The notes: generated by a model not told the origin, from the sequence alone. DNA of 64,000 nt from Arsenicibacter rosenii (GCF_001870735.1 NZ_MORL01000015.1:207-64206); one strand, 5' to 3'; positions 43,919-53,046 are shown, counted from the stretch's first letter. Program-made: numbers and translations.

Positions 43919-45451
43919 ATGAAAAAGATCCTTTTTTATATACCGCTTTTTGCACTTTTGTTGGTTGCCAGTAGCTGCGACAAGGGTTTTGACCAACTGA
44001 ATATCAACCCAACGGCAGCGACCTCGCTCAATCCGGTGTTTACGTTTAATAACGCCATGGTTAACACCTCATTTCCGGCTTCGTCGCTGGTATTTGAGCA
44101 TCCGATTGTGCAGTTTATGTACTCGCCGAACTCCGGGGTTCTGGCGGGCGGCAACTTCAATGTCGACAACCGCGGGGCGGCCGGCCCCAATGCCGCACTC
44201 TGGCAACGGTACTACCGCGACGTAATCCGGTATCTGGTCGATGTCATTAACCAGACCAAAACCGATGCCAACCGGACAAACCTCTACAACATGGCCCGCA
44301 TCTGGAAAGCCTATGCCTTTATGGTGTTGACCGACTCTTACGGCGATATTCCGTATAAAGACGCAGGTCTGGGGTATATAGGTGGCAACGTAACGCCGAA
44401 ATACGACACGCAGCAAAGCATTTACGACGATATTATTAAGGAGCTGACCGATGCCACAGCCGCCCTCGACGCCAACAAGGCGACCGAAGCCGGTGAAATT
44501 ATGTTTGGCGGTAATATTCCCCGCTGGAAAAGATTCGGGTACTCAACCTTGCTGCGGGCCGGTATGCGTCTGACAAAAGTTAACCCGACGCTGGCACAGG
44601 CAACCGTGCAGAAAGCGATTGCTGGTGGCGTCATGACGTCGAACGCCGATAATGCAGCCGTCCGCAACAATGCCAACTATCAGAATCCGGTGGGTGTGAC
44701 GCTGAACTCAACCGAAGCCGCCAACTTCTACCTGACGGCGTATTTTGTCAACCTCCTGAAGTCAACTGCCGACCCGCGGCTGAGTTCGATTGCGGTACGG
44801 TATGTGGGTGCTAAGAGTGGTTCGGAACACACCGCCGCCCGGATGAACCGCGACCCGGCGATACAGATCGGGATGCCGCTCGGTTTCGATAACGGCACCG
44901 TTCCGGCACAGGCAACCAAAGACGGCCTGGCCAGCTTCTACGATTATTCGCAGCTGGACCGTACGCGGCTGGCGAAACTTGATGCGCCAACCTTCCTGGT
45001 GACCTACGCGCAAACGCAGCTGTTACTGGCAGAAGCCGTTGTGCGCGGCTGGACAACGGGTAGCGCGGCGGATTTTTATGCGGCAGGTGTAACAGCCCAC
45101 ATGCAGCAATTGGGCGATGTCGACGCCAATTCGGCAATACCGGCCGCGTCGATCACAGCGTATTTGCAGAAGAATCCTTATGTGGCCGCCAATGCGCTGG
45201 AGCAGATCAATACGCAATACTGGATGGCTTCGCTGCTGAACGGTCCGGAAGCATTTGCGAATTTCCGCCGGAGCGGTTTCCCGAAACTGACACCAAACCC
45301 GTATCCGGGCAAAGAAATCAAAGGCAGTTTCATTAACCGGCTGACTTACCCTGACCTGGAACTGTCGGTAAACAAGGCAAACCTGACCGAGGCGACAACA
45401 CGCCAGGGGGCCGACAATCTCGACACCCGTGTCTGGTGGGATAAGCAATAA
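43919..45451 (+). CDS. SusD-like (SusD/RagB) outer-membrane lipoprotein
   Basis: A 510-residue lipoprotein, lipobox VASSC at about residues 16-20, followed by DKGFDQLNINPTAAT, which is typical of the SusD-like group 2 lipoproteins. The TPR-like helical fold is suggested by repeated stretches such as RIWKAYAFMVLTDSYGDIPY and ARTQLLLAEAV-like segments. It binds substrate and lids the SusC partner; the 35-base gap from susC implies one operon. Its end faces eboF across a type A hairpin. Confidence 0.9.
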   Translation: MKKILFYIPLFALLLVASSCDKGFDQLNINPTAATSLNPVFTFNNAMVNTSFPASSLVFEHPIVQFMYSPNSGVLAGGNFNVDNRGAAGPNAALWQRYYRDVIRYLVDVINQTKTDANRTNLYNMARIWKAYAFMVLTDSYGDIPYKDAGLGYIGGNVTPKYDTQQSIYDDIIKELTDATAALDANKATEAGEIMFGGNIPRWKRFGYSTLLRAGMRLTKVNPTLAQATVQKAIAGGVMTSNADNAAVRNNANYQNPVGVTLNSTEAANFYLTAYFVNLLKSTADPRLSSIAVRYVGAKSGSEHTAARMNRDPAIQIGMPLGFDNGTVPAQATKDGLASFYDYSQLDRTRLAKLDAPTFLVTYAQTQLLLAEAVVRGWTTGSAADFYAAGVTAHMQQLGDVDANSAIPAASITAYLQKNPYVAANALEQINTQYWMASLLNGPEAFANFRRSGFPKLTPNPYPGKEIKGSFINRLTYPDLELSVNKANLTEATTRQGADNLDTRVWWDKQ

Positions 45452-45466
45452 GGATTGAGTAATGGA

Positions 45467-45513
45467 GTGACGAACGATTGAATAAAAAGGACCGATATTC
45501 AATCGTTCGTCAC
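45467..45513. repeat. Type A hairpin between susD and eboF
   Basis: Arms 45467-45484 and 45496-45513 are perfect 18-base reverse complements (GTGACGAACGATTGAATA), with further partly matched GATTGAG/GGAGTGA words outside. It separates convergent genes. Confidence 0.85.
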
Positions 45514-45531
45514 TCAATCACTCCTCATTTA

Positions 45532-46896
45532 TTAAAACAGATGATCCCAGATGACGTCGTAGACATCAATGGCATCTAGTTCGGGCTTGCCTGTCGGCTG
45601 GTCCGTAATCAGGATTGGATAGTATTCTTTCGGCGGATTAATAGCCCCGTGCGATCCTTTGATCAGTGTTGCATCCAGCGGTATAACATCCATCAGGTAC
45701 CGGAACCCGAGCAGTTTCCGGGCTAGTTTATACCCCGCCCGTAGTTTAATCAGCGGGTTTGCGGGGTCCATAAACATCTCGACCGGATCATAGCCCGGTT
45801 TGCGGTGAATATCAACCAGCCGCGCATAATCAGGCGCTTTGGCATCATCCAGCCAGTAATAATACGTAAACCAGCTGTCGGTCTCCGCAACGGCGACCAG
45901 ATCGCCCGAGCGCTCATGGTCGAGGTGGTGCTGCCTTTTCCCTTCATCGTCCAGCACATAAGCAATCCCCGGCGTTTTTTCGAGCATCGCCTTTACCTGT
46001 GCTTTCGTTGCGTCGTCCTGCACGTAGACATGTGCAATCTGGTGATCGGGCGTGGCGAAGGCCTTACAGGTTCCGGCATCCAGCAGCTCCAGCCCCTGCT
46101 CTACCCGAACCGAAATCAGACCAGCCTCCCGCAGCAGACGGTTGATATGTACAGGCCGGTTCACATTGTTGATGCCATACTCCGATAACAGAATTACCCG
46201 CGCCTTTTTGCGCTCATAAAACGTGACGAGCTCCTGCACCAACCGGTCAATTTCGCCCAGTTCCTTACTGATTTTCGTAAAATCGACACCGAATTTTTGC
46301 AGGCAGTAATCCAGATGAGGCAGGTAAATCAGGGTCAGTGTGGGGTTATTGAGGTCATCGACGTACATCGACGCATCCGCTATCCACTTCGATGATTTGA
46401 TGTTGGCATTGGGCCCCCAGAAGCTAAAGAGCGGAAATGTCCCCAGCTTCTCCTGAAGTATATCGCGCAGTTCCATCGGATAGGCATAACAGTCCGGCAT
46501 TTTTACGCCATCGGCATGGTACTGCGGCCGGGGCGTTACCGACCAGTCGGCAGTGGAGTACATATTATACCACCAGAACATCTTGGAACACGTAAACGAC
46601 GGATCTTCCCGGCGGGCCGCTTCCCAGATTTTTTCGGCATGCACCAGCTTGTTCGACTGTTTCCAGAACTTCACCTCAGCATCTTCCCGGTCATACCAGC
46701 CATTGCCGACAATGCCGTGCTCAGCCGGCCACTTGCCTGTAATATAACAACTTTGTGAGGTAGTCGTGACCGCCGGCAACACCGGTTTAATCAGTGCCAG
46801 GTTCCGGTCGGCAACGTATTTTTTCAGGAAGGGCGTATGCTCACCAATGACGCTGCTGCTCAACCCGACGATATCAATAACAACGGTCTTTTTCAT
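45532..46896 (-). CDS. eboF: EboF: alkaline-phosphatase-superfamily (nucleotide pyrophosphatase-like) protein
   Basis: Last gene of the ebo cluster. The 454-residue protein has the alkaline phosphatase/NPP fold: first aspartate in VVIDIVGLSSS, nucleophile-region threonines in PAVTTTSQSCYITGKWPAEHG (near residue 45), and the late histidine in GSHGAINPPKEYYP. Two usual metal-ligand motifs are altered: the D-x3-H site reads LDYCLQKFG and the SDHGM motif reads SEYGIN, so either the metals are bound differently or the enzyme is not a standard phosphodiesterase. ATG at 46896 fits the family N-terminus; 40 bases separate it from eboE. Function in the pathway is unknown. Confidence 0.8.
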   Translation of the reverse strand: MKKTVVIDIVGLSSSVIGEHTPFLKKYVADRNLALIKPVLPAVTTTSQSCYITGKWPAEHGIVGNGWYDREDAEVKFWKQSNKLVHAEKIWEAARREDPSFTCSKMFWWYNMYSTADWSVTPRPQYHADGVKMPDCYAYPMELRDILQEKLGTFPLFSFWGPNANIKSSKWIADASMYVDDLNNPTLTLIYLPHLDYCLQKFGVDFTKISKELGEIDRLVQELVTFYERKKARVILLSEYGINNVNRPVHINRLLREAGLISVRVEQGLELLDAGTCKAFATPDHQIAHVYVQDDATKAQVKAMLEKTPGIAYVLDDEGKRQHHLDHERSGDLVAVAETDSWFTYYYWLDDAKAPDYARLVDIHRKPGYDPVEMFMDPANPLIKLRAGYKLARKLLGFRYLMDVIPLDATLIKGSHGAINPPKEYYPILITDQPTGKPELDAIDVYDVIWDHLF

Positions 46897-46936
46897 TTTT
46901 TCTGATCCAAGGAGTACGCTGAGTAGGCCCGGGGGG

Positions 46937-48124
46937 TTATTGGTGCAGGGCCATGACCCACGCCATTTCGCGGCTGATGGACTCATTCAGCGGCAATTGC
47001 ATTGATTCCGGCAATACCCCCCATGTATAGGTTTCCAGTTCGAGCTGATCGGTAAACGGCCGTTTCTGATTCAGAGCCAGTACGTCACGGATCGCCGATT
47101 GGGTTGATTCGAGTAAACCGTAGTTGTCGACAAACAGCGGAACGTGAAAATGCACCCGCCACTCCAGATGCGTAGCGGCATCAAACGCCTGTAAGGCTTC
47201 CGGCAAATCGGCAAACCGTTTGAGCGAACCATCCGTCAGCCGGGCCACAACCTGATGCAGGTAAGTTGGTTCGTCAAAACCGGCGATGGCGGCCAGCTTC
47301 TCCTCTGCCTGCGACGAGAAATCGACTTTCAGCGCCGAACTCACCTGAATTTTACCAACCCGGATGCCGCGTGCCTGCAACTGATCCAGCACGGATGCCG
47401 GGTTTTCATAACCCACTGCAAAGTGGCAGACATCGTAACACAACTGAATATGGTCGCGGATAGCCGCAGCAGCTTCGTCGGCCGACAAACCGAGCTTTTC
47501 ACCTAAATGAGTAATACCGACGGGCAACAGCCATGTCTGATACCAGTCCAGGAATTCAGGGCCGCTTTCCAGAATGCCGTCGGGCTCGGGTTCAATATCC
47601 AGATGGAGCCACTTGCCCGTTTGCTGACGGAGCGCAATCAACTCTTCCACCACCCGCAGCATCTGACGGGTGCCGGTTTCGGTGGCCGCGGCCAGCTCAT
47701 CGGGGGTTTTCCACCAGTACCGATATGAGATCGGCGAGGTAGAAATACCACCATCGGTTAAGGTGTCGGGTAGTAGCTGCGCCAGGACCCTGAACATCCG
47801 GATGGTATAGTCCACCCGGTCATCGGTTGTCCAGTCCGGCGCGTGGACCTGGTCTTTCACCCGTGTGTTGTGAAAGCCACCATACGGAAAGCCGTTCATG
47901 GTGAAAACATACAACCCGTTATCATCCAGCCATTGCCGGAGTGTTGCCACCAAGGCCGTATCCTGCAGGTCATGGCTTGCCTGATTGGCCAGCCGCAGTC
48001 CCACACCCATCGGCTTATCCGGACTTATACGCCCTTTTACCGACGGCAGGCTGTCCTGTAAAATAGCAAAATGGCTAACCCAGTCTTCGCCGAGATGAAT
48101 ATTTGTACAATAACCGATGTGCAT
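46937..48124 (-). CDS. eboE: EboE: xylose-isomerase-like TIM-barrel protein
   Basis: A 395-residue TIM-barrel of the sugar-phosphate isomerase/epimerase (AP endonuclease 2) superfamily. MHIGYCTNIHLGEDW at the N-terminus, HLDIEPEPDG near residue 182 and LCYDVCHFAVGYENP near 226 give the glutamate, aspartate and histidine expected for the metal site. The conserved N-terminal CTNIHLGEDW segment is characteristic of EboE. Fifth gene of the eboABCDEF order; a type A hairpin separates it from eboD. Substrate unknown. Confidence 0.8.
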   Translation of the reverse strand: MHIGYCTNIHLGEDWVSHFAILQDSLPSVKGRISPDKPMGVGLRLANQASHDLQDTALVATLRQWLDDNGLYVFTMNGFPYGGFHNTRVKDQVHAPDWTTDDRVDYTIRMFRVLAQLLPDTLTDGGISTSPISYRYWWKTPDELAAATETGTRQMLRVVEELIALRQQTGKWLHLDIEPEPDGILESGPEFLDWYQTWLLPVGITHLGEKLGLSADEAAAAIRDHIQLCYDVCHFAVGYENPASVLDQLQARGIRVGKIQVSSALKVDFSSQAEEKLAAIAGFDEPTYLHQVVARLTDGSLKRFADLPEALQAFDAATHLEWRVHFHVPLFVDNYGLLESTQSAIRDVLALNQKRPFTDQLELETYTWGVLPESMQLPLNESISREMAWVMALHQ

Positions 48125-48136
48125 AACTATTGAGTA

Positions 48137-48210
48137 ATTGAGTGATTGGGTGAATGAGCGATTGGGTGTTTAAAAAATTCACTCAACCGCTCATTCACCC
48201 AATCACTCAA
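48137..48210. repeat. Type A hairpin inside the ebo operon
   Basis: GATTGAG-type words on the left (48137-48168) pair with TCATTCACCCAATCACTCAAT on the right (48180-48210), with two or three mismatches. The right arm contains the eboD stop (48209-48207, TGA in the GATTGAG word). It is within an otherwise tight, co-directional operon. Confidence 0.8.
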
Positions 48211-49370
48211 TCATTAGTGACTAACGATTGCAGTTTTTCGAGGTAATCGACGGAGGCTTTGACGTGGGTGAGATCCATTTCGTGGACTTCGAGGCCCTTG
48301 CCGAGTGCTTCGAGCAGGGTAATGGTCAGACGGCCGCCGAGGTGTTCACGAAATTCGCGTAACCCGTTGATCAGGTTGATTTTATCATTTTCGGCCAACG
48401 CCGGATGGAACAAGTCAAAACCAAGCTGCTGGAAGACCCGTACTACCCGCTGCACCTCCTCTTCGGTCAGATACCCTTGCCGGTGTGAGTAAACAGTATC
48501 GAGCACAATGCCAATGGCCACAGCTTCGCCGTGACGCAGGCTGAAGTTTGTGAGGTATTCGAGTTTGTGGGCAGCCCAGTGGCCAAAATCCAGCGGGCGG
48601 GCCGACCCCATTTCAAACGGGTCGCCTCCGGCAATGTGTTTCAGGTGCAGATCGGCGCAGCGGATAATCAGCTCCTGCATCGGGCCTTCTTCCCGATTGG
48701 CGAGTGCAGCGGCATGTGCTTCAATCCACTCGAAAAAGGCTAAATCCTTGATCAAGGCCACCTTAATGGCTTCCGAAATGCCCGAGCGCCAGTCCCGGTC
48801 TTCGAGCGTACGCAGGAACGCCAGGTCGTTGAACACCGCAACCGGTGGCACAAACGTACCGAGGAAGTTCTTTTTACCGTGGAAGTTAACGCTGTTTTTC
48901 ACCCCAATGCCGGAGTCATTCTGCGACAACACCGTTGTTGGAATCCGGATGTGCTTGACGCCACGGTGTGCAATAGCCGCCGCATAACCCGCCATGTCCA
49001 GAAAGGCTCCGCCACCGATGGCCGCCAGATAAGAATGCCGGTCAATACCAAATTCATCGACGGCCTCCAGAATTTGAGTCACCAGCTCCGGTTGGTTCTT
49101 CACCTGCTCTCCTCCCGGCATTATAACCGGTGCCGTGGCTAAAGTAACGCCCGGAACGGTGTCAACATAGTGCGTGATAGCAGCGACCAGACCCGGGTGA
49201 TGATCCGAAACACCGGCATCAATCAAAAACAGGATCTTTTTCTGAAACTGCGGATCCCCCGCCGTTTGCAGGAAGTTCCGGAAGGTGGCGTTCTCCGGAG
49301 CGAACAGCTGTTCGGTAAACGCGACCGGATATGAAAATGAAACCTTAAAGGCTTGATGAAGAACCGTCAT
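48207..49370 (-). CDS. eboD: EboD: 3-dehydroquinate-synthase-like cyclase
   Basis: A 387-residue protein of the dehydroquinate synthase/sugar phosphate cyclase superfamily. GGGAFLDMAGYAAA near residue 113 binds NAD. The glutamate in SEAIKVALIKD, the histidine in DFGHWAAHKLE and the histidine in LRHGEAVAIGI (near 290) are the expected zinc ligands. It may make a carbacyclic sugar-like compound, but the substrate is not known. ATG at 49370 was chosen because the first 20 residues of the longer frame lack family similarity. The reading frame ends in a hairpin arm. Confidence 0.85.
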   Translation of the reverse strand: MTVLHQAFKVSFSYPVAFTEQLFAPENATFRNFLQTAGDPQFQKKILFLIDAGVSDHHPGLVAAITHYVDTVPGVTLATAPVIMPGGEQVKNQPELVTQILEAVDEFGIDRHSYLAAIGGGAFLDMAGYAAAIAHRGVKHIRIPTTVLSQNDSGIGVKNSVNFHGKKNFLGTFVPPVAVFNDLAFLRTLEDRDWRSGISEAIKVALIKDLAFFEWIEAHAAALANREEGPMQELIIRCADLHLKHIAGGDPFEMGSARPLDFGHWAAHKLEYLTNFSLRHGEAVAIGIVLDTVYSHRQGYLTEEEVQRVVRVFQQLGFDLFHPALAENDKINLINGLREFREHLGGRLTITLLEALGKGLEVHEMDLTHVKASVDYLEKLQSLVTND

Positions 49371-49463
49371 ATCACTTGTAACACGGAATGATATTCCGTG
49401 CATGGTATAAATTAGAGTATTGCACGGCATGGGATTGCCAGGCGACCCGGTCCGTGCGACAAG

Positions 49464-50339
49464 TCAGGTTACCGCAAACGCTTTTGCCAGTAGCATAGAT
49501 ACCGGCAACAGGGCCAGTACGCCTAAGGCCAGCATCCAGTTTCCGGAAACGCTCACCCACGCAGCATCCATCACAATCAGCGACAGTACCCCTGCTTTTA
49601 CCGCTTTGCCGATATTCGGGCCGATCGGTTGCCGGATGGCGGTCAGCAGCGGTTTCAGAATCAGGAACAGGTGCAATACAACAAACGCAGCCGTGAGGTA
49701 GATGTTGCCCGTTTGAGTGGCTACTACTAACTGGGAAACACTAACCAGGGCATAAAGTATCCCTGCCCAATACAAAGTTTTTCGTTTTCCGCCGTGTACT
49801 TCATCACGGCTGATCATGGTAATGGCCGCAATGTAAATCACCGGAATCAATCCGAGCCACTTTGCTGCGCTGTATCCGGTGATAATCAATGTCATTCCCA
49901 ATTGCAGGTTAACGCCCCGGCAAAGGCCCATGTTGATAGGGCCGATTACCGGATGGTGCTTCCCGTAGCGATCATATACAACCGCCAGCAACGCAATCAG
50001 CACGGCGAGCAACCCGCTGATTTCGCGGAACAACGCCGCAATGACAATGCCGGCCAGCAATAAGCCGACGCCCAGGAGGGTTGCGCCTTGCTTCGACACC
50101 CGCCCGCCCGGGATCGGGCGCTCCGGCCGCTCAACGGCATCCAGTTCTGCGTCGAAAACGTCGTTCATCACCACGCCCCCGCCGTACAGACAAATCGTTG
50201 CCAGCATCAGGTGTACCAGCCCATGGAGATCGGTGATCGGCGTATTGGTCAGTACGCTGCCCAGCGCAGCACCCGCCAGCACATCGGCAACAGCCGTCAC
50301 CAGATTGGCCGGCCGCATCAGTTGCAAATATGCTCTCAC
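49464..50339 (-). CDS. eboC: EboC: UbiA-family prenyltransferase
   Basis: A 291-residue integral membrane protein with about nine membrane spans. The aspartate-rich motif NDVFDAELDAVERPERPIP (near residues 60-78) is the NDxxDxxxD signature for allylic diphosphate binding. The second loop reads YDRYGKHHPVIGPINMGLCRG (near 120), matching UbiA-type transferases. It likely attaches an isoprenoid chain to the pathway intermediate. It starts with GTG at 50339, immediately after the eboB stop TAG, indicating tight coupling. Confidence 0.85.
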   Translation of the reverse strand: MRAYLQLMRPANLVTAVADVLAGAALGSVLTNTPITDLHGLVHLMLATICLYGGGVVMNDVFDAELDAVERPERPIPGGRVSKQGATLLGVGLLLAGIVIAALFREISGLLAVLIALLAVVYDRYGKHHPVIGPINMGLCRGVNLQLGMTLIITGYSAAKWLGLIPVIYIAAITMISRDEVHGGKRKTLYWAGILYALVSVSQLVVATQTGNIYLTAAFVVLHLFLILKPLLTAIRQPIGPNIGKAVKAGVLSLIVMDAAWVSVSGNWMLALGVLALLPVSMLLAKAFAVT

Positions 50340-51353
50340 CTAACGAATCACAATTGAGTTTTTATCGACCCGTGGCTGCTGACCGCCGCGAAGGACGGTA
50401 TTGCCATTGAACTTCAGGCTTTGATCAATCGCCTGCGGGTTTTCGAAGTCAGCCACGTTGATCTGACCGCTCTGTGCAAACGCATCAATGGCGTTCTGGT
50501 AGGTCACCAACCGGATCGCTTCGTCGGGAATGCCTTTGATTTTCATCAGCGCGGCCGTTTTCGGAATCGCCAGCGGATCACTGATGCCCCAGTCAGCAGC
50601 CGAGTTCACCATAATCCGCTCTGGACCATATTGCTGCACGATCTCTACCATCCGCTCGTTCCCCATTTTGGTAAACGGATAAATGGTAAAGGCCGCCCAG
50701 AATCCCTGATCCAGCACCGATTTTACGGTTTCTTCGTTGTTGTGGTCAACAATGACCATACCGGGGTCAAGGCCGTGCTCCAGGGCGATGGCCATGCTCC
50801 GCTCCGTGCCCTGCTTCTTGTTCCGGTGCGGCGTATGAATCTGCACCGGCAGATTGGCTTCTTTGGCCAGTTCGAGCTGAAGGCGATAGTATTTGTCTTC
50901 GGCCTCCGTCTGGTCATCAAACCCGATTTCGCCGATACCCACCACGCCTTCTTTATAGATAAACAACGGCAGTATGTCCATAACCTCCGCGGCCAGGACT
51001 TCGTTGTTAGCTTCGCGGGAGTTCAGGCCAATGGTGCAATAATGTTTGATACCAAACTGCGACGACCGGAAGCGTTCCCAGCCGATCAGGCTGTTGTAAT
51101 AATCCTTGAATGTTGCCAGACCGGTACGCGGCTGACCCAGCCAGAAGGCCGGTTCAATCAGGGCCACCACACCGGCATCGGCCATCGCCTGATAGTCGTC
51201 GGTAGTCCGCGAGGTCATGTGGACGTGCGGATCGAAAAATTTCATGCCCTTCACATAGTCCATGAAATTAACCTGATCAGGAATATTGGGGGCCACTTCC
51301 GGCAGACTATCTGCCAGGTGTGACGGGTTAAGTTGAGATTCTGCTGAATTCAT
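50340..51353 (-). CDS. eboB: EboB: TatD-like metal-dependent hydrolase
   Basis: A 337-residue amidohydrolase-fold protein. FFDPHVHMTSRTTDD near residue 38 gives the HxH metal site, GIGEIGFDDQTE near 140 the glutamate, VQIHTPH near 168 and VDHNNEE near 200 further histidines, and NSAADWG near 255 the aspartate. The TatD family often hydrolyses nucleic acids, but EboB's role is unknown. ATG at 51353 begins two bases after the eboA stop region, so the genes are coupled. Confidence 0.82.
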   Translation of the reverse strand: MNSAESQLNPSHLADSLPEVAPNIPDQVNFMDYVKGMKFFDPHVHMTSRTTDDYQAMADAGVVALIEPAFWLGQPRTGLATFKDYYNSLIGWERFRSSQFGIKHYCTIGLNSREANNEVLAAEVMDILPLFIYKEGVVGIGEIGFDDQTEAEDKYYRLQLELAKEANLPVQIHTPHRNKKQGTERSMAIALEHGLDPGMVIVDHNNEETVKSVLDQGFWAAFTIYPFTKMGNERMVEIVQQYGPERIMVNSAADWGISDPLAIPKTAALMKIKGIPDEAIRLVTYQNAIDAFAQSGQINVADFENPQAIDQSLKFNGNTVLRGGQQPRVDKNSIVIR

Positions 51354-51355
51354 GA

Positions 51356-52192
51356 TTATGCTTCCAGATTCTGCCAGGTTAGTGAGCCATCCATAATCGC
51401 TTGGTGCCATAACGAATGCTGCGTTAACAATTGACGGGCCGGTTCGTAATTTGTTTCTGAACAGACCAATGCAGCAGCCTGCTGATTCAGAACATCCGGC
51501 GAGCGGAATAAAGTTTGTATATCCTCAAAAATTACATCGTCGACAAAACTACTCACTAAACGCCAGGCCTGGGCCGGTAACTGCCGGCCGGCCGCCCACC
51601 GCTCGTGGGCCAGATCCGACAGATTATGGGCCAGCTCGTCATTAGCGCGGGCCATTAACCCGTCAATCAGGTGCATCGGCTTGTCGTTGAAAATACATTT
51701 GAGGATCAGCTGATTCCAGGCCGGCTGTGAAAAATGCAGCCTCGGGTACGGATTAAAAAAGGCAATGGCTTCGAAAACCGGCCCCATGTTCGACCGCACG
51801 GCTTCGGTAGCGCGGTAGAGCCAGTGATCCGGGTACGACAGGACGGGCAGCGCGGTATACAGCGCAACCAGTTCCTGCAACTCGGCTGTCCCAAACAGAT
51901 TTTCGATAGCCTGTATGTAGACAGCCTGATCGCTGTCCGGCAAACCAGCCAGGAGATATACCCGTGCCAGCCGGTCGGCGGTCCAGGTCTCCGGTTGCCA
52001 GCCGGGAACGGCCGCGGCAAGTTGGGTCAGCGCCTCACCGGCAACCGGCCGGCGGGTCACAAAACGGGGAGCGGCCACGAAAGCGATCAGCGTGGCCTGC
52101 TGCCCCTGTGCGCTTTTTGTTGCCAGCCAGGCCTGCTCTTTGTCAGTCAGCACCTGTTCCACTGCCCGTTGCAGTGCATCAATAGGTTTCAT
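51356..52192 (-). CDS. eboA: EboA domain protein
   Basis: First gene of the cluster, 278 residues, all-helical with leucine/alanine-rich repeats (for example RLARVYLLAGLPDSDQAVYI). It belongs to the EboA family, which has no known catalytic motif; the most conserved part is around AIAFFNPYPRLHFSQPAWNQ (near residues 140-160) and LILKCIFNDKPM. Role unknown, possibly structural or scaffolding. The call rests on the gene order with eboB-F and the recognised C-terminal half. Gap to the next upstream gene 158 bases, so a promoter must be there, though no clear consensus was found. Confidence 0.75.
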   Translation of the reverse strand: MKPIDALQRAVEQVLTDKEQAWLATKSAQGQQATLIAFVAAPRFVTRRPVAGEALTQLAAAVPGWQPETWTADRLARVYLLAGLPDSDQAVYIQAIENLFGTAELQELVALYTALPVLSYPDHWLYRATEAVRSNMGPVFEAIAFFNPYPRLHFSQPAWNQLILKCIFNDKPMHLIDGLMARANDELAHNLSDLAHERWAAGRQLPAQAWRLVSSFVDDVIFEDIQTLFRSPDVLNQQAAALVCSETNYEPARQLLTQHSLWHQAIMDGSLTWQNLEA

Positions 52193-52350
52193 AGGTCTGC
52201 GTCAACTAGATCATTCAAAAAAGAGGCACCCGCCTTTGAAGCGCCCTTTCTGCTTTATTCTACAAATTTGCCGGAATAATCATTACCATGAAAACCGGAT
52301 ACAAATGACTTTTGTCAGTATGCACGGCTATATACGGTGAAACCATGGGT

Positions 52351-53046
52351 TCAGTTGACCGGCGACGGCGTATTAACGACTTTATGCAAGGCCGTCCACG
52401 ACTGCTCCAGCAGCTCTTCAATGTACTTCCAGTCAGATTCAGTAATGTCTTTTCCGCGGTAGTCACGGTACATCATCGCCCGGACCCGCAGCTGGGCATG
52501 CTCCTGAAACCGTTCGGCAGGTACATTAAAAATAGCGGAGGATTCCTGTTTAAGAATCGTTTCCCAGTCACCGGGCCGGAAGCCGTTTTTCTCACGGCGG
52601 ATCATCCACCACTTCAGTTCAAGTGCTGCCACTTTACCGGCCGGGAACGGAGTTTCCGACAAGTCGTTGATCCCTTCGTAAAACCTCTGAATATAGGGCA
52701 GGGCTTTGGCGTAATCCTGCTGATTTTTACCATCCTTAAAGACAAAGGCTGCCTTACCGGCACGGTATCCTAACTGCCAGGAACGCCAGTAGGGCGCGCG
52801 GTACTGCGAGCGGATGAGATCGGTCAGCTGACCGATCAGGCGCAGCGGCCGGCGTTCGTAATAAGACCGCCACATGCCTGCTTCCAGCTGCCCGACCTGT
52901 TTCGGTTCAAAATTGCGGATATCAGACCGTACCGGGATGTAGATATCCGCCAGTATCCAGACAAATAAAAAAAGAACAAACCCTGCGGCAATCCGGATCA
53001 CCCATTCCTTTGCTGTTTGGGGTTTCTTCAGTAACGAGGTCGACAT
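52351..53046 (-). CDS. Single-span membrane protein of unknown function
   Basis: A 231-residue protein with a membrane span near residues 17-40 (RIAAGFVLFLFVWILADIY) and a soluble helical domain rich in aromatic and charged residues (GQLEAGMWRSYYERRPLRLI, LELKWWMIRREKNGFRPGDW). I do not recognise the family. It is 158 bases upstream of eboA on the same strand; co-transcription is possible but not shown. About 100 bases separate it from the divergent haloperoxidase pseudogene. Confidence 0.6.
   Translation of the reverse strand: MSTSLLKKPQTAKEWVIRIAAGFVLFLFVWILADIYIPVRSDIRNFEPKQVGQLEAGMWRSYYERRPLRLIGQLTDLIRSQYRAPYWRSWQLGYRAGKAAFVFKDGKNQQDYAKALPYIQRFYEGINDLSETPFPAGKVAALELKWWMIRREKNGFRPGDWETILKQESSAIFNVPAERFQEHAQLRVRAMMYRDYRGKDITESDWKYIEELLEQSWTALHKVVNTPSPVN

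Noticed and set aside
50421-51323. 300-codon plus-strand frame opposite eboB
   Set aside because: Antisense to a complete TatD-like gene, composition typical of complementary-frame artefacts.
52193-52350. Promoter for the ebo operon
   Set aside because: CAAATTTG and several TTTG words occur, but no pair with the right spacing; not reported as a feature.
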